Source: an uncultured bacterium (lineage in GTDB: Bacteria; Elusimicrobiota; Elusimicrobia; Elusimicrobiales; Elusimicrobiaceae). From it: DNA of 64,000 nucleotides. The stretch lies in the NCBI GenBank assembly GCA_949298795.1, contig CASFXV010000005.1:25181-89180 (forward strand), given 5' to 3'. Of the stretch, positions 33,901-44,023 are shown piece after piece. Made by a program: the position numbers and the translations under genes. How positions within the stretch are numbered: position 1 is the stretch's first letter; every line of letters begins with the position of its first letter. Under the pieces are notes generated by a model that saw only the letters and a program-made list of their open reading frames with translations, was not told the origin of the DNA and ran no database searches.

Positions 33901-35682
33901 ATGTTTACGTGTGATGAAGTGTATGATGTGGCAGTAATCGGCGGCGGGCACGCCGGGTGTGAAGCCGCCTTAATAGCCGCTAAAACCGGCGCAAAAACCC
34001 TGTTGCTTACGCAAAGTTTGGATACCATTGCCCAAATGTCCTGCAACCCGTCTATCGGCGGGATTGCCAAAGGGCAAATTGTGCGCGAAATTGACGCCTT
34101 GGGCGGCGCCATGGGCAAAGTGACGGACGCTTCCGCCCTGCACTACCATATGCTTAACACCGGCAAAGGCCCGGCCGTACACTCCCCGCGCGTACAGTGT
34201 GACAAAAAGACTTATCAATTTACTTTTAAACACTTGCTGGAACTGCAGCCGGGTTTAGACATTATGCAGGATGAAGCCGTCCAATTAACGACGGATGACA
34301 ACAAAATTACCGGCGTGCTTACCCTGCGTGATACGTTCTACCGGGCAAAAACCGTCATTTTAACCACGGGCACGTTTTTGGCGGGCACCATACACATTGG
34401 CACGGTCAATTATCCCGGCGGGCGTTATAACGATATGCCCAGCAACTTGTTGGCTAAAAATTTAAAAGAAATCGGCCTGCATACCCTGCGTTTTAAAACC
34501 GGTACGCCCATGCGCATTAACGCGCGGCAGATGGACGTAAGCAAATTCCGCCTGCAGCCATCCGATAACCCGCTGCAGCCCATTTCCCACTTTACGGACG
34601 CGCGGGAACAATCCAAACGCAAATTCTTGCAGTGCTACATTACCCGCACCAATTTGGAAACGGATAAAATCCTGCGCGCCAACGCCCACCGCTCCGCCAT
34701 GTACAGCGGCAGTATCCACGGCATGGGGCCGCGGTATTGCCCGTCGGTGGAAGACAAAATTAAAAAATTTCCGGAAATTACCAGCCACCCGCTTTTTTTA
34801 GAGCCGGAAGGTTTTAATACGGAGGAATATTATATACAAGGCTTTTCCACCAGTATGCCGGAAGACGTACAGCGCGCCTTGTTAAAAACCGTGCCCGGGC
34901 TGGAAAATACGCCCATTACGCGCGCGGGCTACGCGGTGGAGTATGATTTTTCTGACCCGAAAGACCTCTACCCCACTTTGGAAAGCAAATTAATACCCGG
35001 CCTTTTCTGCGCCGGGCAAATAAACGGCACCACCGGTTACGAAGAAGCCGGCGGGCAAGGCTTGGTGGCGGGGATAAACGCCTCCATGAAAGTACAGGGC
35101 AAAGAGCCGTTAATCCTTCGGCGCGATGAAGCGTATATAGGCGTACTGATTGACGATTTGGTAAACAAAGGCGTTAACGAGCCGTACCGCATGTTTACTT
35201 CCCGCGCGGAATACCGCATTTTGCTTCGCAACGATAATGCGGACCTGCGCCTTATGCCCTACGCTTTTAAATACGGCACCATAGAAGAAAAATACCGCCG
35301 CCCGTTTGAGCGTTACCAAGAAGAAGTGCAAAAACAGCTCCGGCACCCCGGCTGCCCGGTGGACGATACGGATTTGTATCCTTGGACGCCTGAAAAAGTG
35401 CTCACCCACGCAGACATACACCAAAAATACGCCGGGTATTACGAGCGCAACAAAAAAGACGCCGAAAAACTGGCCCAGGCGGACAGCATTAAAATCCCCG
35501 CCGGGTTTGACCCGTCTTCCGTGCGGGGGCTGTTGTTTGAAAGCAGCCAAAAATTAAAATCCGTTAAACCGCTTACGCTGGGGCAGGCTTCCCGCATACC
35601 GGGGGTTACTCCGGCGGATATACAGCTTTTGGCCGTACATATAGAGCGCTACCGGAGGTTGCACCGTGAACCCAATAATTAG
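33901..35682 (+). CDS. mnmG: tRNA uridine-5-carboxymethylaminomethyl modification enzyme MnmG
   Basis: 593 residues. FAD-binding GGGHAGCEAALIAA is at the N-terminus; SCNPSIGGIAKG, GLFCAGQINGTTGYEEAGGQG and the C-terminal helical domain are all present. It is the MnmE partner. No base separates it from mnmE. Its last 17 bp overlap rsmG. The length is slightly shorter than the typical 620-630 residues. Confidence 0.97.
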   Translation: MFTCDEVYDVAVIGGGHAGCEAALIAAKTGAKTLLLTQSLDTIAQMSCNPSIGGIAKGQIVREIDALGGAMGKVTDASALHYHMLNTGKGPAVHSPRVQCDKKTYQFTFKHLLELQPGLDIMQDEAVQLTTDDNKITGVLTLRDTFYRAKTVILTTGTFLAGTIHIGTVNYPGGRYNDMPSNLLAKNLKEIGLHTLRFKTGTPMRINARQMDVSKFRLQPSDNPLQPISHFTDAREQSKRKFLQCYITRTNLETDKILRANAHRSAMYSGSIHGMGPRYCPSVEDKIKKFPEITSHPLFLEPEGFNTEEYYIQGFSTSMPEDVQRALLKTVPGLENTPITRAGYAVEYDFSDPKDLYPTLESKLIPGLFCAGQINGTTGYEEAGGQGLVAGINASMKVQGKEPLILRRDEAYIGVLIDDLVNKGVNEPYRMFTSRAEYRILLRNDNADLRLMPYAFKYGTIEEKYRRPFERYQEEVQKQLRHPGCPVDDTDLYPWTPEKVLTHADIHQKYAGYYERNKKDAEKLAQADSIKIPAGFDPSSVRGLLFESSQKLKSVKPLTLGQASRIPGVTPADIQLLAVHIERYRRLHREPNN

Positions 35683-36307
35683 CGCGTGCGCGGAAAATTT
35701 GCACCTGCCGCTTTGCGCCCGGCAAATAGACTTGCTGGAGCGTTACGCCGGGCTGGTGTGGCAGAAGAAAGAAACGCTTAATTTAACCAGCGTGGCTGAC
35801 ATGCAGGAAATTTTCACCCGCCATATTTGCGACGGGCTCCAAGCCGCGGCCTATATATATTCCCGTACAGGCAATACCCCGGCCCAAGTGGCGGACGCAG
35901 GCAGCGGGGCCGGCTATATTGGCATTACCTGCGCCGTAGCTTTGCCGGATTGTACAGTCACTTTGGTGGAAAGTTTACAGCGCCGCTGCGCGTTTTTAAA
36001 TTGGGCCGTTATGATGTTAGGGTTAAAAAACGTAAAAGTGGCAAATAAAAGGCTGGGGCAGGGGGGAAACTTCTCTTTTGATTTCTTGACCGAGCGCGCC
36101 ATGGGTAAATTAACCGATATGCTACCCCTCTGCGCGCCGGCGGTGGCGCCGGGCGGCTTATTTATTGCATACCAGGGGGAACAGCCCGATGAACTCCCCT
36201 CCGCTATGCTTGCAAAATGCGCGGTGCAGGCTTTGCCTTTAACCCCTTACAGTTTAGGGGACGGTAAGAAACGTTTTTTGGCTGTATTCAAAAAGGAAAA
36301 TAAATGA
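35666..36307 (+). CDS. rsmG: 16S rRNA (guanine-N7) methyltransferase RsmG
   Basis: 213 residues. The SAM-binding motif is VADAGSGAGYIGI (about 75-87) and LNLTSVAD is the family N-terminal signature (normally NLT). It methylates G527 of 16S rRNA in other bacteria. The start codon is GTG at 35666, preceded by CCGGAGGTT inside the mnmG end. The C-terminus overlaps the next gene by 4 bp (ATGA). Confidence 0.93.
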   Translation: MNPIISACAENLHLPLCARQIDLLERYAGLVWQKKETLNLTSVADMQEIFTRHICDGLQAAAYIYSRTGNTPAQVADAGSGAGYIGITCAVALPDCTVTLVESLQRRCAFLNWAVMMLGLKNVKVANKRLGQGGNFSFDFLTERAMGKLTDMLPLCAPAVAPGGLFIAYQGEQPDELPSAMLAKCAVQALPLTPYSLGDGKKRFLAVFKKENK

Positions 36308-37497
36308 CAAGGTTTATCCAATTTCTGCTGCTTGTTGCGGCGTTTGTGCTGTTGGCCGGACCGATAATGAAACATTTCGGTTACGAGCCGTCCGCCGCTT
36401 TAAAACAACTGCAGCAGAAAGCGGAAAACTTTGCTAAAAATTTGGAAACGGGCTGGGCTGAGCAGCAAACAAAAAAAGAAGCGCAGCCACTGCCCCAGCA
36501 TAAAGAAATAGACGAAAAAGAAATAAGCAATTTATTTGCGGACGCTTCCGCGCGTAACGCCGTTGAGGAAGAACCTGCCCCCGCCTCCAGCGAGCCGGTG
36601 GACTACAGCACCCGGGAAGAAAAAGAATTTAAAGAAATGATAGCCGGGCTGGAAGAGATTGGATCCATCGCTTCCGATTTGCCCACCACCAGCATTCCCG
36701 GTTTTTCCACGCAGGCGTACAGGCCCAAAAACTCGCAGGAAAAATCCCGCTGGGTGCCGCCGCCACCGGGGTTTATGACGGCGGAAACATTCAACTATTT
36801 GATCTACCGGGAAACCCACCCGGTTACCCAAACCATTTCCACCGTGCTGGACACCATACACGGCAATTTAATGCTGGATTTATCCCCTTTTACGCTGGTG
36901 ATTAAACCCAACCGCATTTTGGTGATGTTGTTTGGAAACAAAAACAGTTATATGAATTTTACCAAACGGCCGCCATGGTCGGGCGCGTCGTCAGACTTAA
37001 AGGCAGATACCATGTACGTGCAGGAAGGCAACAGCTTTTATCCGCTTTCCGTGCACGAGCTGACCCACTTGTATTTTGACGGTTATTTCTTGCCGGTTAT
37101 TTCCCCGCTGTGGCTTTCGGAAGGGATGGCGGTGTATATGCAAATACACGCCAGCAAGCAAAAACCCTCGTGGGTGGCCCCGGCCATGAAACGCATTTTA
37201 AAGGGGGATATTATCCCGCTTGAAAAAATGACCGAGACGGAAGACCTCAGCAATCTTTCCACCAAAGAGGCGGAACTGTGGTACACGCAGGCATACAGTT
37301 TGGTGGATTATTTGCTTAACCAGCGCACGCGCGACGAGTTTTACCAGCTGTGCAATGAGTTAAAACAAAAAACGCCCTTGCACCAAGCGTTGTATAAAGC
37401 GTACGGCATGCCTTTTACCAAAGTGTCCGTATTGGAAAACGTCTGGCTGCACGATATACGCAAAGCGGCGGGGACATTACCCCCAGCCAAAAAATAA
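36304..37497 (+). CDS. Membrane-anchored zinc metallopeptidase (gluzincin, peptidase MA-like)
   Basis: 397 residues. One N-terminal TM (FLLLVAAFVLLAGPIM) is followed by a charged linker and a C-terminal catalytic domain with H251-E-L-T-H255 and WLSEGMAVY, where Glu273 would be the third zinc ligand (HExxH-x17-E). This matches the peptidase MA group of gluzincins. It is probably periplasmic; the substrate is unknown. Translationally coupled to rsmG (ATGA) and 15 bp before rsmH, so it joins the tRNA-modification block to the division cluster. Confidence 0.8.
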   Translation: MTRFIQFLLLVAAFVLLAGPIMKHFGYEPSAALKQLQQKAENFAKNLETGWAEQQTKKEAQPLPQHKEIDEKEISNLFADASARNAVEEEPAPASSEPVDYSTREEKEFKEMIAGLEEIGSIASDLPTTSIPGFSTQAYRPKNSQEKSRWVPPPPGFMTAETFNYLIYRETHPVTQTISTVLDTIHGNLMLDLSPFTLVIKPNRILVMLFGNKNSYMNFTKRPPWSGASSDLKADTMYVQEGNSFYPLSVHELTHLYFDGYFLPVISPLWLSEGMAVYMQIHASKQKPSWVAPAMKRILKGDIIPLEKMTETEDLSNLSTKEAELWYTQAYSLVDYLLNQRTRDEFYQLCNELKQKTPLHQALYKAYGMPFTKVSVLENVWLHDIRKAAGTLPPAKK

Positions 37498-37512
37498 CAG
37501 GAGCTTTATCCC

Positions 37513-38391
37513 ATGAACCAATGGACCCATATTCCCATACTAGCCGCTGAAATTGCCGACCTGCTGTTGACGGACCCGGACGGCGTATATGCGGACGGCA
37601 CCCTGGGGCTGGGCGGCCATACGGAGCTGTTTTTGGGGCGTTTATCTCCCAAAGCGCGTATTTTAGGTTTTGATAAAGACGCCCAAGCTTTGCAAATGGC
37701 CCAAGAACGCGTAAACGACCCGCGCTTAATTACATTTAATGAAAGTTACGTCTGCCTGCCGCAAGAGCTGGAAAAACTGCAAATACCGGGGGTAAAAGGC
37801 GCTTTGTTTGATTTGGGGTTAAGCTCTTATCAGTTGGATAATCCCGCCCGCGGGTTTAGTATAATAAATAACGGCCCTTTAGATATGCGGTTTGATTTGG
37901 CCTCCCCGTTAACGGCGCAGGTCATTGTAAACACTTGGGGGCTGGACGATTTAACGCGTATTCTGACCAATTACGGGGAAGAGCGCAAAGCGTCCCAAAT
38001 CGCTTTGGCTATATTAAACGCGCGGAGAAGCGCGCCCATTCAAACTACCGAAGATTTAAAACAAATTGTAGAACGCGTTTACGGTTTTAGGGGCAAAACG
38101 CACCCCGCCACGCAAACTTTTCAAGCTTTGCGTATTGCGGTAAACGATGAGCTGGGCTCCGTGGAAGCCCTGCTGGCTTCTTTGCCCCAAATTATTGCCC
38201 GGGGCGGGCGGGCCGCGGTGCTTACGTTTCATTCGCTGGAAGACCGCTTGGTAAAGAACCGTTTTAAAGAGCTGGCGGCACAAGGGGAATGGAAATTGGT
38301 AAATAAAAAAGTGATTGTTCCTTCTTACCAAGAAATTTGCCAAAACCGCCGGGCGCGCAGCGCCAAATTGAGGGTGATTGAAAGAGTATGA
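37513..38391 (+). CDS. rsmH: 16S rRNA (cytosine-N4) methyltransferase RsmH
   Basis: 292 residues. HIPILAAEI at the N-terminus, the SAM motif DGTLGLGGHTE, DLGLSSYQLD and the C-terminal SLEDRLVKNRF are RsmH signatures. It methylates C1402 of 16S rRNA. It opens the dcw (division and cell wall) cluster, as in most bacteria. A ribosome binding site (CAGGAG) lies upstream. Overlaps ftsL by 4 bp. Confidence 0.96.
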   Translation: MNQWTHIPILAAEIADLLLTDPDGVYADGTLGLGGHTELFLGRLSPKARILGFDKDAQALQMAQERVNDPRLITFNESYVCLPQELEKLQIPGVKGALFDLGLSSYQLDNPARGFSIINNGPLDMRFDLASPLTAQVIVNTWGLDDLTRILTNYGEERKASQIALAILNARRSAPIQTTEDLKQIVERVYGFRGKTHPATQTFQALRIAVNDELGSVEALLASLPQIIARGGRAAVLTFHSLEDRLVKNRFKELAAQGEWKLVNKKVIVPSYQEICQNRRARSAKLRVIERV

Positions 38392-38642
38392 AAATATTTG
38401 CCGTTTTGTTTTTAATCAGTGTTTTTGCCATGGGTGTAGTGGTTATGCGTATGGAAATAAACCGCTCCGGCCGGGAAATAAGCAAGCTGCAAAACCAGGT
38501 AGAAGTGCAGGAGGCGCGCAACCAGTACGTGCAGCTGGAAATCGCCCGTTTGGAAAGCCCGGCCCACGTTTCCGCCCTGGCGCAGGAAAAATTAGGCATG
38601 CAATTTACCAAACCGCATAATGTGGTGGTATTGAAAGATTAA
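38388..38642 (+). CDS. ftsL: Cell division protein FtsL-like
   Basis: 84 residues: an N-terminal TM segment (FAVLFLISVFAMGVVVM), then a leucine-zipper-like helix (ISKLQNQVEVQEARNQYVQLEIARLES shortened here as the heptad region 25-55) and the FtsL end SPAHVSALAQEKLGMQF. FtsL bridges FtsB, FtsQ and FtsI at the septum. Assignment rests on size, topology and position between rsmH and ftsI, since FtsL diverges strongly. Confidence 0.82.
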   Translation: MKIFAVLFLISVFAMGVVVMRMEINRSGREISKLQNQVEVQEARNQYVQLEIARLESPAHVSALAQEKLGMQFTKPHNVVVLKD

Positions 38643-38644
38643 CT

Positions 38645-40339
38645 ATGTTTAAACGTTCCAGCCCGTTTATTTATGACGTTAAAAACCGCATGAAAATATG
38701 CGGGCTTTTGTGTTTAATCGCTCCGGTGGCTATTGCTCTGCGTTTGTTTTATATGCAAACCTTTCAGCATGATAAATTTACCACCAAAGCGGAACGCGCC
38801 ATTTATAACTATTTGGCGGAAGACCGCTTAAGGGGAAAAATTTTAGACGTTAACGGGAACTTTTTGGCCCAGTCCGTGCGCACCCATTCCTGCGGCATAT
38901 CCAAACGCTACGTAAAAGACAGAAACAAAACCATTTCTTTTTTAGCCAAAACGCTGGGCATACCCAAAGAGCGTATTTTGGAAAAATGGAGAAGAAACCG
39001 CAATTTCTTCTTTGTAGCCAAAAAAATAAAGCCGGACGTATACATGCAAATCGTGCCTACGTTGCGCACCTCTTTGGGGCAGGGGCTGGATTTAACGCCT
39101 GAATACGAACGCATTCACCCGTATGGGGATACGGCCATTGATTTATTAGGGGCGTCCAATTCCAAAAATTTCGGTCTGTCCGGCATAGAGCAAATGTACA
39201 ACCGGGAACTCAGCCAAGACATCAGCAAAAAACGCGCCAAACGCGCCCGGAGAGGGGAAGTGATTTATGACCGCAATTTAAAGGAACACCTCTCCGTAGG
39301 GGACGTGTATTTAACCATAGACTTGCAAGCCCAGTTCTTTGCCGAGGAAGCGCTTAAAAAATCGGTAGAGGAATACGGGGCGGAACACGGCATTGCGCTG
39401 GTGCAGGAACCGTCCACCGGTAAAATACTGGCGGCGGCTTCTTACCCGGTAAAAGACGGGCAGTCTTTAGGGTTTCAGTTTACGTATGAGCCGGGTTCCA
39501 CATTTAAAACCATTGCCATTTCTTCGGCGTTGGACGCCGGCACCGTTACGGTGACAGACTCCATTGACATGGACGGACGCAAATGGGAAGTGGCCCGCGG
39601 CTTTACCATACGGGATAACCAGCATGATAAAGATTTTCTTTCTATACCGGAGATTATGCAGCTTTCTTCCAACATCGGCGCCGGGAAGATAGCGGTGGAG
39701 CTGGGCGCCAAAAACTTATTTTATTATTTAAAGGCGTTTGGGTTTGGCACCAAAACGGATATCAATTTTAACGGGGAAGCCAAAGGCAATGTGCCCCCTT
39801 ATAACAAATGGACCAAGGTGGACTTGGCCACCAAAGGCTACGGTTACGGCATTTCCCTTACACCTATACAGCTTATTAACGCCTATTCCGCCATCGCCAA
39901 CGGCGGTACGCTGATGCAGCCGCATTTGGTGGACCGCATAGAATATGCGGACGGACGCGTGGATAAAAAATCCAAACCGGTTAAAATCCGCCGGGTCATA
40001 AAACCAGAAACCTCTAAAATTATGACAAAAGTGCTTCAAAGCGTGGTGGAAGCGGGCAGCGGAAAACGCGCCCAAATAAAAGGTTATACCGTAGCGGGCA
40101 AAACGGGCACGGCGGAAAAGTTAAGCAAAGAGGGGGGCTACGGGAAAAGGAACCACATCGTTTCCTTTTGCGGGTTTGTGCCGGCAAGCAACCCGCAGTT
40201 TACCATTTTGGTGGTGTTGGATAATCCTTCCAAATATACTTTTGGCGGCACGGCGGCCGCGCCGGCCTTTAAACAAATTGCCGAAAATTTACTTACTTTA
40301 AAAGGCATAGCGCCTGACCAAGTGGATTTTATTAATTAA
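38645..40339 (+). CDS. ftsI: Peptidoglycan transpeptidase FtsI (PBP3)
   Basis: 564 residues. One N-terminal TM (about 17-36), dimerisation domain, then the penicillin-binding transpeptidase domain with SxxK (GSTFK), SxN (SSN in QLSSNIGAG) and KTGT (AGKTGTAEK). It crosslinks septal peptidoglycan. There is no PASTA domain. It lies 2 bp after ftsL and is followed by murF, without the murE that usually comes between. Confidence 0.94.
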   Translation: MFKRSSPFIYDVKNRMKICGLLCLIAPVAIALRLFYMQTFQHDKFTTKAERAIYNYLAEDRLRGKILDVNGNFLAQSVRTHSCGISKRYVKDRNKTISFLAKTLGIPKERILEKWRRNRNFFFVAKKIKPDVYMQIVPTLRTSLGQGLDLTPEYERIHPYGDTAIDLLGASNSKNFGLSGIEQMYNRELSQDISKKRAKRARRGEVIYDRNLKEHLSVGDVYLTIDLQAQFFAEEALKKSVEEYGAEHGIALVQEPSTGKILAAASYPVKDGQSLGFQFTYEPGSTFKTIAISSALDAGTVTVTDSIDMDGRKWEVARGFTIRDNQHDKDFLSIPEIMQLSSNIGAGKIAVELGAKNLFYYLKAFGFGTKTDINFNGEAKGNVPPYNKWTKVDLATKGYGYGISLTPIQLINAYSAIANGGTLMQPHLVDRIEYADGRVDKKSKPVKIRRVIKPETSKIMTKVLQSVVEAGSGKRAQIKGYTVAGKTGTAEKLSKEGGYGKRNHIVSFCGFVPASNPQFTILVVLDNPSKYTFGGTAAAPAFKQIAENLLTLKGIAPDQVDFIN

Positions 40340-40348
40340 GGAGACTCT

Positions 40349-41701
40349 ATGAAATTAAACTTGACGTTTGCTAAAACTGCGGAAATCATGAAAGGAGAGC
40401 TTAAAAGCAATACGCCTTCTTCCAAGATTACCAGCTTTGTTACGGACAGCCGCGTAGTAACCAAGGGGGACGCTTTTATCGCGTTAAAAGGGTTAAAGCA
40501 CGACGCGCACCAATTTATCAGCCAAGTAATCAAGAAAGGGGCTTCTTTAATCGTGGCTGACAAGGCCAACTGCCCTAAAATAACCGATGAAAACGTATCC
40601 GTTATTTATGTAAAAAATACCTTGCAGGCTTTACAGGATTTAGCCAAATACCACCGTTTAAACAGCACGTTAAAAGTGGCGGCGGTTACCGGCTCCAACG
40701 GCAAAAGCACCACCAAGCAAATGCTTAAAGCCATTTGTGAACAGGCAGGCGAAACGGTAGCCAATATGGGAAACTTTAACAATCAGTTTGGCACGCCTTT
40801 TTCTTTGTTGGAAATACAGCCCAAACACAAATACGGCATTTTTGAGCTGGGCGCCTCCCACCCCGGCGATATTGACGAACTGGCCGCCATCGCCGTGCCG
40901 GACGTGGCCGTCATCACCAATATTTCCGCCGCCCATTTGGAATATTTTAAAGATTTGGAAACCGTCTATAAAACCAAAACGGAAATTGCCAAACATTTAA
41001 ATTTTGGAGGCACGCTGGTTTATAATACCGATGATCCCATGCTCTCACGCTTGCAGACGGAATTTAAAGGCAAAACCATCCCTTTTGGTTACAGTCCTTC
41101 CGCCGCCTTGCGTATTTTGGACACGCAGGATAAATTCTCTTTCACCTACAAAGGGGAAGCCTATGTGCTGGATATTAACCTGCACCCACATGACAAATAC
41201 AACGCCGCGGCTGCCGCGGCGGCTGCTATCGCGCTGGGGATATATATGGACGAAATAAAAAAAGGCCTTTTGGCTTTTACGCCCATGCCCATGCGCTTGG
41301 AGCGGGTGGAAAAGAACGGCGTGCATTTTATTTTGGATTGCTACAACGCCAACCCGGCCAGTATGAAAGCCGCCTTAGATATCTTAGGCAAAGAATCCTC
41401 CACCCCGCGCATTGCCGTGTTGGGGGACATGAAAGAACTGGGGCCTTCCTCCAAGGATTATCACCGCTTGATAGCCCGCCAGCTTTTAGATAACCAGGTG
41501 GATTATGCTTTCCTGGCGGGGGAACAAATGCACTACGCCTATGAAGTGTTGCAAAAAGCCGGCGGCGTGCACGCCATTTACGGCAAAACCCCGGCGGACT
41601 GGACAGGCGAGCTTAAAAAATTGTTAAAAAAGAAGAGCGGAACCTGCTTGGTAAAAGCTTCGCGCTCCATGAATTTTGAAAATATTTTTAAGGAGATTTA
41701 A
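40349..41701 (+). CDS. murF: UDP-N-acetylmuramoyl-tripeptide--D-Ala-D-Ala ligase MurF
   Basis: 450 residues. The Mur ligase ATP loop is TGSNGKSTTKQML. NFNNQFGTP and the DCYNANPASMKAALDIL segment are MurF-specific. It adds D-Ala-D-Ala to the UDP-MurNAc tripeptide in the cytoplasm. GGAGAC precedes the ATG. It is followed directly by mraY. Confidence 0.96.
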   Translation: MKLNLTFAKTAEIMKGELKSNTPSSKITSFVTDSRVVTKGDAFIALKGLKHDAHQFISQVIKKGASLIVADKANCPKITDENVSVIYVKNTLQALQDLAKYHRLNSTLKVAAVTGSNGKSTTKQMLKAICEQAGETVANMGNFNNQFGTPFSLLEIQPKHKYGIFELGASHPGDIDELAAIAVPDVAVITNISAAHLEYFKDLETVYKTKTEIAKHLNFGGTLVYNTDDPMLSRLQTEFKGKTIPFGYSPSAALRILDTQDKFSFTYKGEAYVLDINLHPHDKYNAAAAAAAAIALGIYMDEIKKGLLAFTPMPMRLERVEKNGVHFILDCYNANPASMKAALDILGKESSTPRIAVLGDMKELGPSSKDYHRLIARQLLDNQVDYAFLAGEQMHYAYEVLQKAGGVHAIYGKTPADWTGELKKLLKKKSGTCLVKASRSMNFENIFKEI

Positions 41702-42787
41702 GTGTTATACTATCTTACCCAATTTAAGGACGACTTCACTTTCCTTAATATTTTCAATTACATTACCTTTCGCACCGGCGCGGCGGTGTTTACGTCTTTT
41801 TTCATCAGCCTGCTTATTGGGCCGGCGGTGGTGGCCAAGCTGCGTTCCTACAAAATACAGCAAATAGAAAGGGAATACGGGCCGGCGTCCCACCTGTCCA
41901 AAAGCGGTACGCCTACCATGGGCGGGCTGCTGATTTTAGTCAGTTTGTTAGCCAGCGTACTGTTGTGGGCCCGGTTAGACAACCCGTATATTTGGCTGAT
42001 GATTTTTACCACCGTAGCCCTGGCCAGCGCCGGGATTATGGACGATTACACCAAGTTGGTTAAAAAGAACCCGGAAGGAATGAAATCTTCCGTCAAATTT
42101 GCCATTCAGCTTTTTACCGCTTTGGTAGTGGTGGGATACTTGGGGGCCAATCCGCCCAACGGCAATTACGCTACCTCGGTAATGATACCGTATATGAGCA
42201 AAATGTTTGTGGATTTATCCGTTTTTTATTTTGCTTTTTCCATGTTGGTAATTGTGGGCTCCTCCAACGCCACCAACCTGACGGACGGACTGGACGGTTT
42301 AGCCGCCGGATGCATGGTGTTTACGGCGGCCGCTTACGGGGTGGTGGCTTACCTGGCGGGGAATATACACTTTGCCGATTATTTAAAAATTATTTACGTT
42401 CCCGGCGCGGGAGAAATAACCGTTTTTATGGGGGCGTTGGCTGGGGCGTGCATCGGTTTTTTGTGGTTTAACGCCTACCCGGCCCAGGTGTTTATGGGGG
42501 ATACCAGCTCTCTCTTTTTAGGGGGGGTTATCGGCACGGCGGCGTTATGCGTAAAACAAGAATTGCTTCTTCCTATTGCAGGCGGTATTTTTGTATTGGA
42601 AACGCTGTCCGTTATGCTTCAAATGGGGTATTTTAAATTAACCCACGGAAAACGCCTGTTTAAAATGACGCCCATACACCACCATTTTGAACTAATGGGT
42701 ATAGCCGAACCAAAAGTAATTGTGCGCTTTTGGATTGTGGGCGCCATGCTGATGTTGCTGGCGTTGGCTTCACTTAAAATAAGGTAA
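41702..42787 (+). CDS. mraY: Phospho-N-acetylmuramoyl-pentapeptide transferase MraY
   Basis: 361 residues with about 10 TM segments. Conserved GTPTMGGLLIL, DDYTKL (catalytic Asp pair), NATNLTDGLDGLAAG and the C-terminal MTPIHHHFELMG are all present. It makes lipid I. The start codon is GTG at 41702, immediately after the murF stop, with AAGGAG upstream. Confidence 0.97.
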   Translation: MLYYLTQFKDDFTFLNIFNYITFRTGAAVFTSFFISLLIGPAVVAKLRSYKIQQIEREYGPASHLSKSGTPTMGGLLILVSLLASVLLWARLDNPYIWLMIFTTVALASAGIMDDYTKLVKKNPEGMKSSVKFAIQLFTALVVVGYLGANPPNGNYATSVMIPYMSKMFVDLSVFYFAFSMLVIVGSSNATNLTDGLDGLAAGCMVFTAAAYGVVAYLAGNIHFADYLKIIYVPGAGEITVFMGALAGACIGFLWFNAYPAQVFMGDTSSLFLGGVIGTAALCVKQELLLPIAGGIFVLETLSVMLQMGYFKLTHGKRLFKMTPIHHHFELMGIAEPKVIVRFWIVGAMLMLLALASLKIR

Positions 42788-42793
42788 TGCATT

Positions 42794-44023
42794 ATGCCAA
42801 AATTGTTTACCCGTTCCGGCAAGAAAAATAATTTTATTAAAAAACCGCAACCTCGCCCGTGGGGAGTGGTGCATAACCCGTTGCCGGTACAGGGAACCTG
42901 GCGCCCACTGCCAATGGATAAACCCTTGGCGTTTATTACCTTTGCTTTTGTGCTGTTTGGGCTGATTTTTACCTATTCTTCCAGCGCGTTTGATTCTATC
43001 TCTTACTTTCAGCGGCAAGTATTGTTTGACATACTGGGCGTAGCCTCCGCCCTGTTTTTATGGCAATTTTACGATAAGTTGCAAAAACTGTGGATTTTTA
43101 AACCCATCCATTTAATGTATGTAACCTGGGTGTTGCTTACGATAGTGCTTTTTACCAAGCCCATTGCCAATGTGCACCGCTGGATTGATTTGGGGGTTTT
43201 TAATTTGCAGCCTTCTGAAATAGCCAAAGTAACGTTGGTTATTTACGTGGCGGATTATTTAAGCACGGTGCAGGGCAAGCTGTCTAAAAATTGGATGCTG
43301 ATGATAAAGCCCCTGGTGGTAACCGCCATTACGCTGGGGCTTATTTTAATCGCGCGGGACTTTGGCACCCCCGCCTTAATGACGGTTGTGGTAGGCGCCA
43401 TGTTATTTGCTTCCGGGGCAAAAATAAAACATTTGCTCGTACCGGTGTTAATTGCGCTTCCGCTGGCCGTGCAGCAACTATTGTTTGTACCTTACCGGCG
43501 GGAACGTTTGTTTTCTTTTCTAAACCCGGAAGCGGACCCGGGGGGCGTTGGTTACCAGCTTAACCAATCTTTTATGGCGGTGGGATCGGGCGGCTGGTTT
43601 GGAAAAGGCCTGGGAAACAGCGAATTAAAACTGGAATACTTGCCCGCGGCCCATACGGATTTTATTTTTTCTATCATGTGTGAAGAAGTAGGCCTTTTGG
43701 GGGCGGCTGTATTATTGGCGTTTTTTTGCTGGCTGTTGGTGCGGGGGATTAGTTTGGCCCGGGTTGCGCGCAATAACTTTAACAGCCTGCTTATTTTTGG
43801 GCTGACTATTACCATTTGCGTCCAAGCGTTTATCAATATGGCTATGGCGATAGGCCTGATGCCCACCAAGGGGATTGCCCTGCCGTTTTTTTCGTATGGG
43901 GGGTCCTCGGTTATTATGACGCTGGTCATGATGGGGATTTTACTGAATATGGCCGCTTCGGACTCGGCCCCCAAAACCCCTTTGCGGGAAGATTATACTC
44001 ATTATAAAACAAGGAACAGATAA
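42794..44023 (+). CDS. ftsW: Septal peptidoglycan glycosyltransferase FtsW
   Basis: 409 residues, SEDS family, about 10 TM segments. The loop RWIDLGVFNLQPSEIAK and the end motif MPTKGIALPFFSYGGSS are diagnostic. It polymerises lipid II at the septum with FtsI. It has an unusually long basic N-terminal cytoplasmic tail of about 45 residues before TM1. It lies 6 bp after mraY, without murD between them, and abuts murG. Confidence 0.95.
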   Translation: MPKLFTRSGKKNNFIKKPQPRPWGVVHNPLPVQGTWRPLPMDKPLAFITFAFVLFGLIFTYSSSAFDSISYFQRQVLFDILGVASALFLWQFYDKLQKLWIFKPIHLMYVTWVLLTIVLFTKPIANVHRWIDLGVFNLQPSEIAKVTLVIYVADYLSTVQGKLSKNWMLMIKPLVVTAITLGLILIARDFGTPALMTVVVGAMLFASGAKIKHLLVPVLIALPLAVQQLLFVPYRRERLFSFLNPEADPGGVGYQLNQSFMAVGSGGWFGKGLGNSELKLEYLPAAHTDFIFSIMCEEVGLLGAAVLLAFFCWLLVRGISLARVARNNFNSLLIFGLTITICVQAFINMAMAIGLMPTKGIALPFFSYGGSSVIMTLVMMGILLNMAASDSAPKTPLREDYTHYKTRNR